This document shows positions 33,632-42,168 of a stretch of DNA of 64,000 nucleotides, piece by piece. Origin of the DNA: Lysobacterales bacterium. Lineage in GTDB: Bacteria; Pseudomonadota; Gammaproteobacteria; Xanthomonadales; Ahniellaceae. Within the stretch, counting starts at the first letter, position 1. Each line of letters opens with the position of its first letter. The translations under genes were made by a program, and so were the position numbers. The notes beneath the pieces were generated by a model. That model did no database searches, was not told the DNA's origin, and was given only the letters and a program-made list of their open reading frames with translations. The stretch is taken from NCBI GenBank assembly GCA_016703225.1, contig JADJCM010000003.1, positions 1 to 64,000 on the forward strand. Direction: 5' to 3'.

Positions 33632-33806
33632 GCCCCGAAGGGGCGAAACAATCAGGAGCCCGGGGTGCAGCCCCGGGTCGAGACCGCGCCACCCAAATTC
33701 CGAGCCCCGAAGGGGCGACACAACTCCGAAAACGCACACCACCACCACCATCACCACCACCCGGGGCTGCACCCCGGGCTCCTGATTGTGTCGCCCCTTT
33801 GGGGCT
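33632..33806. repeat. REP/BIME cluster downstream of the RAYT gene
   Basis: One full REP at 33632-33677 joins two hairpins: GCCCCGAAGGGGC and CCCGGGGTGCAGCCCCGGG. A half copy lies at 33702-33727 (GCCCCGAAGGGGCGACACAA). A full inverted copy lies at 33762-33806. The inverted pair is separated by a CAC/CCA triplet run (33736-33761). The cluster fills the 269-bp gap between the BNR-protein gene and the RAYT stop. Confidence 0.9.
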
Positions 33807-33814
33807 GGTGGTGA

Positions 33815-34267
33815 TCAATCCCAGACGTGGCGTGCGTCGAAGGCAACTTGATGGCGTTCGAGCAGGCCACGGTATTCGGCGCGGAAGTCGGCGCGGCGAT
33901 GATGTTCGCGTTGGCTCGCGATGTATGCGCAGACACGGCGGATGTTCGACGACGACACCGCGAACACGCCATAACCGGCTTGCCATGCAAAAGACCCGAA
34001 CTCATCACCCTGCGTCTTCAACCAACGTGATGAAGCCGATTTCACCGCTTCAACGGCATCGCATACCGGCATCGTCCGACTCAACTCGAACAGCACATGG
34101 ACGTGGTCTTCGATCGACCCGACTGCGACCAGCGGACACCCGATCTTCGCGAACACGCCGGTCATGTAGGCGTGCAGCGGATCGCGCACTGCATCGTGCA
34201 GCCACGCCTCGCGGTGTTTCGTGCTGAACACCAGATGCAGATGCAACTTCGCCAAGGCTTGCGGCAC
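33815..34267 (-). CDS. REP-associated tyrosine transposase (RAYT, TnpA_REP)
   Basis: 150 residues, a Y1 HUH-type transposase. It begins PQALAKLHLHLVFSTKHREAW. The HUH motif is EDHVHVLFEL near residue 58, and the family C-terminal signature is WQAGYGVFAVSSSN, then YIASQREHHRR, which includes the candidate catalytic tyrosine. The start is GTG 34267 with GGGAGG just upstream; the ORF extends upstream into the REP and is not coding there. REPs with the same two-hairpin structure stand on both sides, the arrangement expected of a RAYT and its cognate REPs. RAYTs cleave and process REP DNA and are usually single-copy, domesticated transposases. Confidence 0.88.
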   Translation of the reverse strand: MPQALAKLHLHLVFSTKHREAWLHDAVRDPLHAYMTGVFAKIGCPLVAVGSIEDHVHVLFELSRTMPVCDAVEAVKSASSRWLKTQGDEFGSFAWQAGYGVFAVSSSNIRRVCAYIASQREHHRRADFRAEYRGLLERHQVAFDARHVWD

Positions 34268-34278
34268 GCGACCTCCCA

Positions 34279-34324
34279 GCCCCGCAGGGGCGGCACAACA
34301 CGAGCCCGGGGTGCAGCCCCGGGA
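34279..34324. repeat. REP upstream of the RAYT gene
   Basis: Two hairpins, GCCCCGCAGGGGC and CCCGGGGTGCAGCCCCGGG, joined by GGCACAACACGAG. This is the same architecture as the downstream REPs with a slightly different first loop. It overlaps the RAYT translation start region. The rest of the 267-bp gap up to 34534 shows no further feature. Confidence 0.9.
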
Positions 34325-34534
34325 TGGAGGAACAAGATCCTGCCGCGATCTCCGCCCGTCCGCGATCGTCGTCGTCTGATTCGCACATCGGAGAATTCGC
34401 AATTTGCAGACCGTCATCCGCCAAGGCCCTCGGTCCTCAGCTACGCCGGGCGGGTTGCTTCAAGCGACGCGCATCGGCACGATCGAGCGCATTGCGACTG
34501 CGCCATGACGCGGCAACGCGCAGAGGACACCCCC

Positions 34535-35113
34535 ATGCACCCGATCCACATCCAGCAAGCCCCCGACACCAGCGAACTCGGCCTGCGCTTTCCGGACACG
34601 CGCTGCGTCAACTGCGGCACGCATCAAGGCCTGAGCGAGGGCGTGCTGGAATTGCGCCAGACGACTTACCTGTTGGTCGCCGGCACCGAGTTGCTGCTGC
34701 GCTTCCCGGTGGTCAGTTGCGAACGCTGCGCACCGACGCTGGCGCGGCGAGCGCTGTCGCTGCCGCAGCGTCTGTTCCTCGGCGCGCTCAGCATCGCGAC
34801 CGTGCTGACCTTCGTATTCATGGCGGTCGCACTCGATCTCGACATGCCGGCCTGGCTCAAGTCGCACTGGTTTGCCGCCTCGGTGCTCGGTGGCGGCATC
34901 CCTGCCTGGCTGTGGTTTGAACGCCACCGCCCGGAGCATCCGCAGACCAGCCACTACCAACCGATCCGCCTCAAGCGCCTCAAGCGCACCTTCTTTGGCG
35001 GCCGCATCGATCGCATGGTGCTCGGCTTCACCCACCCGGACGTGCTGCGTGAATTCACCGCACTGAACCGGCCACTGATCGATGCGGGGGTGTTGGGGGC
35101 GGAGCGGGCGTAG
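34535..35113 (+). CDS. Hypothetical two-helix membrane protein with paired CxxC motifs
   Basis: 192 residues. The N-terminal 65 residues contain CVNCGTH and, 40 residues later, SCERCAP, two CxxC pairs that suggest a zinc ribbon. Two membrane helices follow (residues 85-108 and 115-130), then a basic cytoplasmic tail (RLKRLKRTFFGGRIDRM). ATG 34535 has AGAGGA eight bases upstream; ATG 34505 is an alternative. I do not recognise the family. It lies 120 bp before the AAA/DUF4276 pair on the same strand, so a connection is possible but unsupported. Confidence 0.6.
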   Translation: MHPIHIQQAPDTSELGLRFPDTRCVNCGTHQGLSEGVLELRQTTYLLVAGTELLLRFPVVSCERCAPTLARRALSLPQRLFLGALSIATVLTFVFMAVALDLDMPAWLKSHWFAASVLGGGIPAWLWFERHRPEHPQTSHYQPIRLKRLKRTFFGGRIDRMVLGFTHPDVLREFTALNRPLIDAGVLGAERA

Positions 35114-35232
35114 GCTGCGGCGGCGTTGAGTGCAAGGATCTGCGCCTGTACGTTTCCTTGTGCCGCTTTTCAGGCCAATCTCCGGCACACTCTCCGTCCA
35201 CAAGCCCGGCCCGATCAGGAGTTCTGAAGATA

Positions 35233-36501
35233 ATGCTTCCCTCACGCGCTGCATCGAAGAAATCGGGTGGCCTCGCGCGCATCGAGTACCTCAAGGTGCA
35301 GAACTTCCGCGCGCTGCGTGATGTCGAGTTCAAGGAACTGACTCCGTTGACGGTACTGCTGGGGCCCAACGGTAGCGGCAAGTCCACCGTATTCGATGTG
35401 TTCGCGTTTCTGGCCGAGTGTTTCGAGTTGGGATTGCGCAAGGCTTGGGACAAGCGGGGGCGAGCCAAGGAGCTGAAGACCCGCGGCGGGGTAGGGCCGT
35501 TGTCGGTGGAGATCAAGTACCGCGAGCCAGGCTTTCCGCTGATTACCTACCACTTGGCGGTGGACGAGCGCGCGGGCGTGCCTGTCGTCGTCGAGGAATG
35601 GCTGCGCTGGACGCGTGGCAGCGGTGGCAAGCCGTTCCGCTTCCTGGACTATCGGGAAGGCGTCGGGCAGGCGGTGAGCGGCGAACTGCCGGATGCACAG
35701 GACCGACGCGTGGACATTCCCCTCAACTCCCCGGACTTGCTGGCGGTGAATGCCCTCGGGCAGTTTGCCGAGCATCCGCGGGTCGCAGCATTGCGAGAAT
35801 TCATCACTGGGTGGCACGTTTCCTATCTCGCGGCGGAAAGCACTCGAGGTCAGCCGCAAGCTGGGCCGGAAGAACACTTGAGCAGGAGCGGCGACAATTT
35901 GGCGAACGTCGTCCAGTTTCTGGCGGAACGGCACGAAGAGCGTCTGATGCAGATCTTCGATGCGCTTCGCCGTCGGGTTCCGCGCGTCGAACGCGTGCTG
36001 GCCGACCCCATGCCTGATGGCCGTTTGCTGCTGCAGATCAAGGACGCGCCTTTTGACAACCCGGTACTTGCTCGGTTCGCGTCGGATGGGACACTCAAGA
36101 TGCTGGCGTATCTGGTGCTCCTGCATGATCCGACGCCGCCTCCGTTCATCGGCATTGAGGAACCCGAGAACCTGCTGCACCCGCGCTTGCTTCCGGAGCT
36201 GGCAGAAGAGTGCCGTGCCGCCGCCGAGCGCACGCAGTTGATCGTCACAACACACTCCCCGTTCTTTCTCAATGCACTGCGGCCGGAGGAAGTACGGGTG
36301 TTGTGGCGTGACGAAGCAGGGTACACACAGGCGATGCGGGCGAGCGACTTGCCCGGCGTTTCAGCATTCGTCGAGCACGGTGCGCTACTGGGCCACCTTT
36401 GGATGGAAGGGCATTTTGGCGTAGGCGATCCGTTGGTGAACCAGGGAGCGCCGGCACGGCAAGTCGGTCGCGGGAGCATCGCAGCGGCCGGAGAGCGATG
36501 A
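35233..36501 (+). CDS. AAA-family (ABC/OLD-type) ATPase of a putative two-gene defence module
   Basis: 422 residues. The N-terminus reads ARIEYLKVQNFRALRDVEF, then Walker A LLGPNGSGKST near residue 46. Walker B IGIEEPENLLHP is near residue 312, and the histidine switch LIVTTHSPFFLNAL is near 340. This is the AAA_21/COG4637 type related to the ATPase half of OLD nucleases and to PARIS AriA. The stop overlaps the next gene by ATGA, so the two products are coupled. CAGGAG lies 12 bases upstream of ATG 35233; the upstream ORF extension is not ATPase-like. It would sense phage or DNA status and control its Toprim partner. Confidence 0.82.
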   Translation: MLPSRAASKKSGGLARIEYLKVQNFRALRDVEFKELTPLTVLLGPNGSGKSTVFDVFAFLAECFELGLRKAWDKRGRAKELKTRGGVGPLSVEIKYREPGFPLITYHLAVDERAGVPVVVEEWLRWTRGSGGKPFRFLDYREGVGQAVSGELPDAQDRRVDIPLNSPDLLAVNALGQFAEHPRVAALREFITGWHVSYLAAESTRGQPQAGPEEHLSRSGDNLANVVQFLAERHEERLMQIFDALRRRVPRVERVLADPMPDGRLLLQIKDAPFDNPVLARFASDGTLKMLAYLVLLHDPTPPPFIGIEEPENLLHPRLLPELAEECRAAAERTQLIVTTHSPFFLNALRPEEVRVLWRDEAGYTQAMRASDLPGVSAFVEHGALLGHLWMEGHFGVGDPLVNQGAPARQVGRGSIAAAGER

Positions 36502-37133
36502 CCATGCCAGGTGCAGAGCATTTGGTGTTCCTCGTGGAGGAGCCGTCGATGGAGTCGTTCCTGCGCGGGCTGTTGCCGCGCGTCATTCCCCGTGGCGTCA
36601 GCTTCGACGCCCACCCCTTCGGCGGAAAGGACGACTTGATGGCGAAGCTGGAAGCGCGCCTTCGTGGTTACGCCAGTTGGCTTCCGGCCAATTGGCGGAT
36701 CTTCGTCATCGTGGACAGGGACGACGACGACTGCCGGTTGCTCAAGGCGAGGATGGATCGGATCGCGCAAGGTGCGGGCCTGCGCACAGGTTCGCGGTTG
36801 CGCGCATCGGATCGTGTGGAATGGCAGTTGGTCAGCCGCATCGCGATCGAGGAGCTGGAGGCTTGGTACTTCGGCGACTGGGACGCGGTGCGGGCCGCCT
36901 ATCCGCGGGTTCCCAAAGGCATCCAGCGAAAGCATGCCTATCGCGATCCCGATGCCATTTCAGGTGGGACTTGGCAGGCCTTCGAGCGCGTGATGCAACG
37001 TTCCGGGTACTTCAGTGCCGGGCTTCGGAAGATCGAGCTCGCATCGGAAATGGGCCTCCGGATCGACCCGTCCCGGAACCGGTCAGCCAGTTTCGCCGCG
37101 CTTCACTCGGTCTTGGCAGATGCTGTGGCCTAG
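36498..37133 (+). CDS. DUF4276 Toprim-like protein, partner of the AAA ATPase
   Basis: 211 residues. The N-terminal LVFLVEEPSMESFLRGLLPR carries the conserved Glu, and FVIVDRDDDDCRLLK near residue 72 gives the DxD motif. Together these form a Toprim-like acidic centre. Later segments RIAIEELEAWYFGD and KGIQRKHAY are DUF4276 hallmarks. The gene starts inside the ATPase stop (ATGA). An ATPase plus separate Toprim protein is the layout of split OLD-type and PARIS-type anti-phage systems, although PARIS proper uses DUF4435. Nuclease activity is inferred, not shown. Confidence 0.8.
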   Translation: MTMPGAEHLVFLVEEPSMESFLRGLLPRVIPRGVSFDAHPFGGKDDLMAKLEARLRGYASWLPANWRIFVIVDRDDDDCRLLKARMDRIAQGAGLRTGSRLRASDRVEWQLVSRIAIEELEAWYFGDWDAVRAAYPRVPKGIQRKHAYRDPDAISGGTWQAFERVMQRSGYFSAGLRKIELASEMGLRIDPSRNRSASFAALHSVLADAVA

Positions 37134-37181
37134 CATGTCGTCCACATGGGCGCCGCGGTTGGCCGCTGTCTCCTGTCCGCC

Positions 37182-37862
37182 TCAGCCACCGACGCGCCCG
37201 CCAAACCAGCGCGGCAGATGCGCTTGCGCCTGGTGCAGGGAATCGAGCACGGCGTGGGCGCGGTGACGGTGTTCGGGCGAGGCAGCGACGAGGTCCGGGA
37301 CCAGGACCACGTGCATGCCGGCGGCGTGCGCGGCGTGCAGTCCGTGCGGGCTGTCCTCGAAGGCGAGGCAACGCACGGGGTCGATGCCGATGCGTTCGGC
37401 GGCGAGCAGGAACACGCCGGGATCGGGCTTGCTGCGTTCGACTTCGTCGCCGCCGGCGATCGCGCTGAAGGCGTCACGCAAGGCGACACGCTCAAGCCGG
37501 CGTTGCACTTCGCTGATGCGCGTCGACGACGCCACCGCCAGCGGGATACCGGCCGCCTGCAGCGCCGCGACCAGTTCGCGCGCGCCGGGACGCAGGGGGA
37601 AAGCGGGCGCATGGGTGTCCTCGGCGCGGATGCGTTCGCTGGCGGCACTGCGCAATTCGCGCACGCGCGCCTCGCTGCCGAGCACGTCACGCAGGATGGC
37701 ATTCGATTCGGTGGCGCCGAGCCCGACCATGCGCACGAAGTCGGCTTCCGGCAGCACCACGCCGAACTCGGTCGCGACCTCGGTCCAGACGCGCAGCAGC
37801 ACGCGCTCGGAGTCGATCAGCAGACCGTCCATGTCGAAGATCGCGGCGGCAAACGCTGGCAC
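37182..37862 (-). CDS. HAD-family phosphatase (beta-phosphoglucomutase/GPH-like)
   Basis: 226 residues with the four HAD motifs: AIFDMDGLLIDSE near residue 8 (nucleophile Asp), AVASST near 110, SKPDPGVFL near 145 (Lys) and AFEDSPHGLHAAHAAG near 167 (acidic pair). The cap is the helical type inserted after motif I. It is a cytoplasmic sugar-phosphate phosphatase or phosphomutase; substrate unknown. It converges with the DUF4276 gene, 48 bp away, and is divergent from the next gene. Confidence 0.88.
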   Translation of the reverse strand: MPAFAAAIFDMDGLLIDSERVLLRVWTEVATEFGVVLPEADFVRMVGLGATESNAILRDVLGSEARVRELRSAASERIRAEDTHAPAFPLRPGARELVAALQAAGIPLAVASSTRISEVQRRLERVALRDAFSAIAGGDEVERSKPDPGVFLLAAERIGIDPVRCLAFEDSPHGLHAAHAAGMHVVLVPDLVAASPEHRHRAHAVLDSLHQAQAHLPRWFGGRVGG

Positions 37863-38051
37863 GGCGGGTCCGGAACGGGAAAGTTGCCGCCATCGTAACC
37901 GTGTGCGGCGCTGGCGTCGCCGCCGGCGGCCATGCCGGCAACCTCGTTAGTGGACATCGGCGCGCGGCGCCGCGCACCTGTCAGAAACGACAGGTGTGCG
38001 GCTTCTCGGTTTTGGAGTGCAATCAATTCCCGAAAGCGGCTGGGGGTGGCC

Positions 38052-39086
38052 ATGGACACGGAGTTCGGAACGCGTATTGGAGCCAGGGAACGCCGCCGCA
38101 CACCGGCCTGGAAGCCCGGATCGATGGAGCCGCCGCTGGCGGTCGCCGGGCTCGGTCTGTTGCCGCACGAGCAGTCGGCCTTGCGCATCGCTCTGTTGGC
38201 GCTGGAGGGCCAGACCCATGTCCCGGTGCGTATCGGCGAGGTCGATGGCGCAGATGTCGTGGTAGTCGCCGCCGGAGCGCTGCGCGACAACCGCTTCAAT
38301 GCCGGGCTGCGCGGCCGCTGCGTCATCGTCTATCGCCACGAGGCCGATCCGCCGGCACGCGCCGACGACATCGTGATCAACGCGCCGGTGCGCGTGGCGC
38401 AACTGGGAGAGGCATTGAACGCCGCCTTCGACCGCCTCGGTGCGGCGATCCGCACCGAACCGTCGCGGCCGCTGGCGGCAGACGATGTGGCGAGCGTGGC
38501 GCCAGTGCAGTCGGGCACTCTGGCGCACGCGCTGCAGCGCATCTTTGCGCAGCCGCACCATCACGACGCGCATGTGCGTGTGGTCGGCTTCGGATCGCTG
38601 TCGGTGCTGACGCACCGCGGCCGCTATCTGGCCGACTTCGAGCCGTCGCGCTTGCGCGTCGCGATGCGTTGCCGGCGCTACATCCTCAGCGGCAACTGTG
38701 ATGCCGCCCGAGCGCTGCGCGACAGCGAACTGCGGCCGCTGCAGGAGTTGCGCTGGCTTGCGGCGCTCGAGGGTCACGATTCCGCGCAGACGCGCTTGCC
38801 GACACGATTCCGTCTGCTGCGTTGGCCGGACTTCAGTCTGCTGCCGCACGACCACGAGCATGTGACGCTGGCGGCGCTGCTGTCCGGGCAGGCACTGGAT
38901 CTCGATAGCGCCTGTCGGCTTTGCGACGCAGATCGTTCCGTAGTAGGGGCATTTCTCGAGGCTTGCCAGGCGCTCGGCCACCTGGTGGCCGCCGATGCCG
39001 CGGTGCCGTTGCCGTCGGGCGCGCTTGCACCAAGCGAGCGTCGACTGGGTTTCATGGAGCGCTGGCTGGGTCCATTCGCATCCTGA
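38052..39086 (+). CDS. Hypothetical protein, receiver-like N-terminus and helical C-terminus
   Basis: 344 residues from ATG 38052, preceded by GGGGGTGG. Residues 35-135 have an alternating strand/helix pattern (LAVAGLGLLPHEQSALRIAL, DGADVVVVAAGALRDNRF, CVIVYRHEADPP, DIVINAPVRVAQLGEALNAAF) that resembles a degenerate receiver lacking the phosphorylation aspartate. The centre contains a histidine cluster (QPHHHDAHV). The C-terminal 90 residues are helical (EHVTLAALLSGQALDLDSA, then VVGAFLEACQALGHLV). No named family is recognised. It lies ahead of the propeller-GGDEF gene on the same strand with a 51-bp gap, so a shared signalling role is possible. Confidence 0.6.
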   Translation: MDTEFGTRIGARERRRTPAWKPGSMEPPLAVAGLGLLPHEQSALRIALLALEGQTHVPVRIGEVDGADVVVVAAGALRDNRFNAGLRGRCVIVYRHEADPPARADDIVINAPVRVAQLGEALNAAFDRLGAAIRTEPSRPLAADDVASVAPVQSGTLAHALQRIFAQPHHHDAHVRVVGFGSLSVLTHRGRYLADFEPSRLRVAMRCRRYILSGNCDAARALRDSELRPLQELRWLAALEGHDSAQTRLPTRFRLLRWPDFSLLPHDHEHVTLAALLSGQALDLDSACRLCDADRSVVGAFLEACQALGHLVAADAAVPLPSGALAPSERRLGFMERWLGPFAS

Positions 39087-39137
39087 GTTGCTCCGTAACG
39101 GGTTCCTGTGCTGCGCGACGATTCGCTAGCATGGGCC

Positions 39138-42008
39138 ATGACCCCGCATTGGCTCCGCTTGCCGGAAATTGTGCTGTTGGCCACGATGGCCGTGCCGGCA
39201 GCGTCCGCACTCGATCTCCGCCAGTCCGCTGCGCAATACCGGGCGAGTAGTTGGGGTGTCGCCAGCGGCTTGCCACACGCCAGCATCAGTGCGCTGTTCC
39301 AGGATCGCGATGGCTATCTGTGGGTCGGCACCTACCAAGGCGCGGCGCGCTTCGACGGCGTTCGCTTCGTGGCGCTGTCCGAACTGGCCGCTGGTGAGGC
39401 GCCGACCGACATGATCGAGACCATCGCTCAGACTCCGGACGGCGCGCTCTGGTTCGGCGGTCGCTACCGTGGCTTGACCCGACTCGATGGCAGCGGGCGG
39501 CTGCAGCGCTTTCGCGCCGGCGGCGGCCTGCCGTCGGATTCGGTCACCGTGCTGCGCCTGCATCCGCAGGGGGGCTTGTGGCTCGGTACCGGCGCCGGCC
39601 TGTTCCATGCGCGCTTCGATGGCGCCAACAGCGAATTGCGCGAGGAATTGCCGCAGGTGGTGTGGGCGCTGGCGCAGGACCGCCTCGGGCGCTGGTGGGC
39701 CGGCAGCGAAAGCGGTTTCTGGCGGCGCGAGCGTGATGGCTGGATGTCGGCGTCGAGCGATCCGCAATTGCTGCGCGCGCACGTCTGGAGCCTGGCCTTC
39801 GACGCCAGCGGCAACGGCTATGGCGGATTTCGCGGGGGCGCTGCGATCGCGCGCGGCGACAGCTTCGAGCCGTGGGCGATGGCCGATCCGTGGCCGAGTT
39901 CGGTGGTGCGGGCGGTGCTGCCTGATGCCGATGGTGCGATCTGGCTGGCGACCGCCGGCGGTGGTCTGGCACGCGTGCGTGGCGGCAGCTTTGAGCGCTT
40001 TACCCGGCGCAACGGGCTGGCGTCGGACGTGGTCTGGGAAGCAACCATGGACCGCGAGGGCAACCTCTGGGCCGGCACCGCGGCAGGGCTGACGCGCATC
40101 GGCGACTCCTTGGTGCAGACCTACGGCGCCGCCGAAGACCTGCCGCAGGGCCTGGCTTGGACCGTGGTGCCGCGCCGCGCCGGCGGCTGGTGGTTGGGAT
40201 TCAACGGCGGCGGACTGGTCGCCTTCGAACACGGTCACCGCATCGACCTGCCGCTGCCGCGCGATGCACCCCCCGGCAGCGGTGTGGTGCAGACGGTGCT
40301 CGATCGCGGTGATGTGCAATGGCTTGGTACCGCTGGCGGACTGGTGCGGCGCAGCGCCGACGGCGCGCTGGAGACGGTGCCGGAGCTGCGCGGCTTGCGC
40401 ATCCAGGCGCTGGTCGAAGGCGGCGACGGCAGCCTGCTGGTGGGCACTCAGAACGGGTTGGTGCGCTGGCGCGAAGGCCAGTTGACCGCGATCGAACTGC
40501 CCGGCGCAGCGCATCCGGCCATCTCCCGGCTGCGCAGCGATGGCCCCGGTCGCTGGCTGGTCGCCGCCGTCGAGGCCGGGGTGTATCAACTCGACGGCAA
40601 CCAGGCGCAGCGCCTCAGCGACGGCGAGGGACAGCCGATTCGCGACGCGGTGCGCGCGCCCGACGGTCGCGTCTGGGTCGCCGGCATCGGCTTGCATGTG
40701 CTCGAAGACGGCCGCTTGCGCGCGATCGAGCCGATCAACCGGCAGCTGCTGGCGCAGTTCCATGCCATCGAGTTCGATGCCCATGGACGGCTGTGGACAT
40801 CGAGCAATGCCGGCGTGTTGCGCGTCGAGGTGGCGGCGCTGGCGCGCCATCTCGACGGCGGCGACCCCGAGCTCGACTACACCCTGTTCGGCGAGGCTGA
40901 AGGCATGCGCAGCAGCGAGTGCAATGGCGGCACCCAGCACCCGCTGGCGCTGGCCGACGACGGTGCGGTCTGGGTCGCGACCACCGAGGGCGTAGTGCGC
41001 ATCGCCGGCGACGCGTTGCCCGAGCGCGCGCCGCTGCCGCAGCCGCGCATCGAGCGCGTGCTGGTCGATGGCGTGTCGCAGGTAGCGAGCCCGGGCCTCG
41101 CGTTGGCCGCGGGCACGCGCCAGATCGGCATCGACTACACCGCGCTGCGCCTCTCCGACGCCGAGCGCCTGCGCTTTCGTTATCGGTTGCTGCCGTCGCT
41201 GCCGCGCTTCAGCGAAGTCGGCGCGCGGCGCGGGGTCGCTTTCGATGCGCTCGCGCCCGGAAGTTACCGTTTCGAAGTGGCTGTCTCGACCCCGACCGAG
41301 CCCTGGAGCGCAGCGGTCGCGCTCGATTTCAGCGTGCGGCCGCACTGGTGGCAGCGCGCTGACGTGCGCCTGCTCGCGGTGCTGGCGATGCTGGCGCTGG
41401 CCGCGGCGCTGCCGCTTTGGCGGCTGCGCGCGCTGCGTCATCGCGAGCGCGCGCTGGAAGCCCTGGTGCGCGTGCGCACGCACGATCTCGAACAGGCCAA
41501 TGCCGCGCTGGCGCAGGCGGCGAGCAACGATTTCCTGACCGGTCTGCCGAACCGGCGCGCGTTCGCGCACCAGCTCGACGCCGCCTTTGCGGACTCACCA
41601 CGCAGCGCCGTGGCGATGCTCGACATCGACCACTTCAAGGCCTACAACGACAGCGTCGGCCATCTCGCCGGCGACGACTGCCTGGCGCGCTTCGGCGCCG
41701 AACTCGCCGCCTGCGCGAAGCAGTTCGGGGTCTTCGCGGCGCGCATCGGCGGTGAGGAGTTTGCCGTGTTGTTCCGCGCCGACGCGGTCGATCGGGCCGA
41801 CGCCTTCCTCGACGCCTTCGCTGCCCGCGTGCGTACCCTGGCGTTGCCGCATCCGGCCTCGAGCTGCGCGGCGGTGGTCACCTTCAGCGCCGGCCTCGCC
41901 GTGCGCGTCGCAGCGGAAACTCGACCGCAGGATCTCATCGGTCGCGCCGACGCGGCGCTGTACCGTGCCAAGGCCGCCGGTCGCAACCGCTGGCAGCGCG
42001 CCGACTGA
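39138..42008 (+). CDS. Secreted/periplasmic propeller sensor with Y_Y_Y domain, membrane helix and GGDEF diguanylate cyclase
   Basis: 956 residues. A signal peptide (LPEIVLLATMAVPAASA) precedes many two-component-regulator propeller repeats: ALFQDRDGYLWVGTYQG, IAQTPDGALWFGGRYRG, LHPQGGLWLGTGAG, AVLPDADGAIWLATAGG and others to about residue 650. A Y_Y_Y domain follows (IDYTALRLSDAERLRFRYRL), then one membrane helix (VRLLAVLAMLALAAALPLW). A short coiled segment leads to a GGDEF domain with TGLPNRR, MLDIDHFKAYND and active GGEEF. It probably senses a sugar or polymer outside and makes cyclic di-GMP inside. Its position directly before the pullulanase and GH97 genes suggests a carbohydrate signal. 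Confidence 0.9.
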   Translation: MTPHWLRLPEIVLLATMAVPAASALDLRQSAAQYRASSWGVASGLPHASISALFQDRDGYLWVGTYQGAARFDGVRFVALSELAAGEAPTDMIETIAQTPDGALWFGGRYRGLTRLDGSGRLQRFRAGGGLPSDSVTVLRLHPQGGLWLGTGAGLFHARFDGANSELREELPQVVWALAQDRLGRWWAGSESGFWRRERDGWMSASSDPQLLRAHVWSLAFDASGNGYGGFRGGAAIARGDSFEPWAMADPWPSSVVRAVLPDADGAIWLATAGGGLARVRGGSFERFTRRNGLASDVVWEATMDREGNLWAGTAAGLTRIGDSLVQTYGAAEDLPQGLAWTVVPRRAGGWWLGFNGGGLVAFEHGHRIDLPLPRDAPPGSGVVQTVLDRGDVQWLGTAGGLVRRSADGALETVPELRGLRIQALVEGGDGSLLVGTQNGLVRWREGQLTAIELPGAAHPAISRLRSDGPGRWLVAAVEAGVYQLDGNQAQRLSDGEGQPIRDAVRAPDGRVWVAGIGLHVLEDGRLRAIEPINRQLLAQFHAIEFDAHGRLWTSSNAGVLRVEVAALARHLDGGDPELDYTLFGEAEGMRSSECNGGTQHPLALADDGAVWVATTEGVVRIAGDALPERAPLPQPRIERVLVDGVSQVASPGLALAAGTRQIGIDYTALRLSDAERLRFRYRLLPSLPRFSEVGARRGVAFDALAPGSYRFEVAVSTPTEPWSAAVALDFSVRPHWWQRADVRLLAVLAMLALAAALPLWRLRALRHRERALEALVRVRTHDLEQANAALAQAASNDFLTGLPNRRAFAHQLDAAFADSPRSAVAMLDIDHFKAYNDSVGHLAGDDCLARFGAELAACAKQFGVFAARIGGEEFAVLFRADAVDRADAFLDAFAARVRTLALPHPASSCAAVVTFSAGLAVRVAAETRPQDLIGRADAALYRAKAAGRNRWQRAD

Positions 42009-42168
42009 GCGGCTGGCGCGGCGGAGAACTTGCTGACAGCGAGCGCACGTGGGCGACCGCGTTGCCATCGATGTATTCGATTGCAGCGCGACCCGGGAGC
42101 GGCTCGCGGGTACCACTTCCATGCCAAGGTTGCGCCGCCGCTCACGTGCGGCTAGCCGGAAATCGACG

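Noticed and set aside
33736..33761. CAC/CCA triplet run resembling a polyhistidine-tag sequence
   Set aside because: It lies between REP copies in non-coding DNA and is a simple triplet repeat, not a vector relic.
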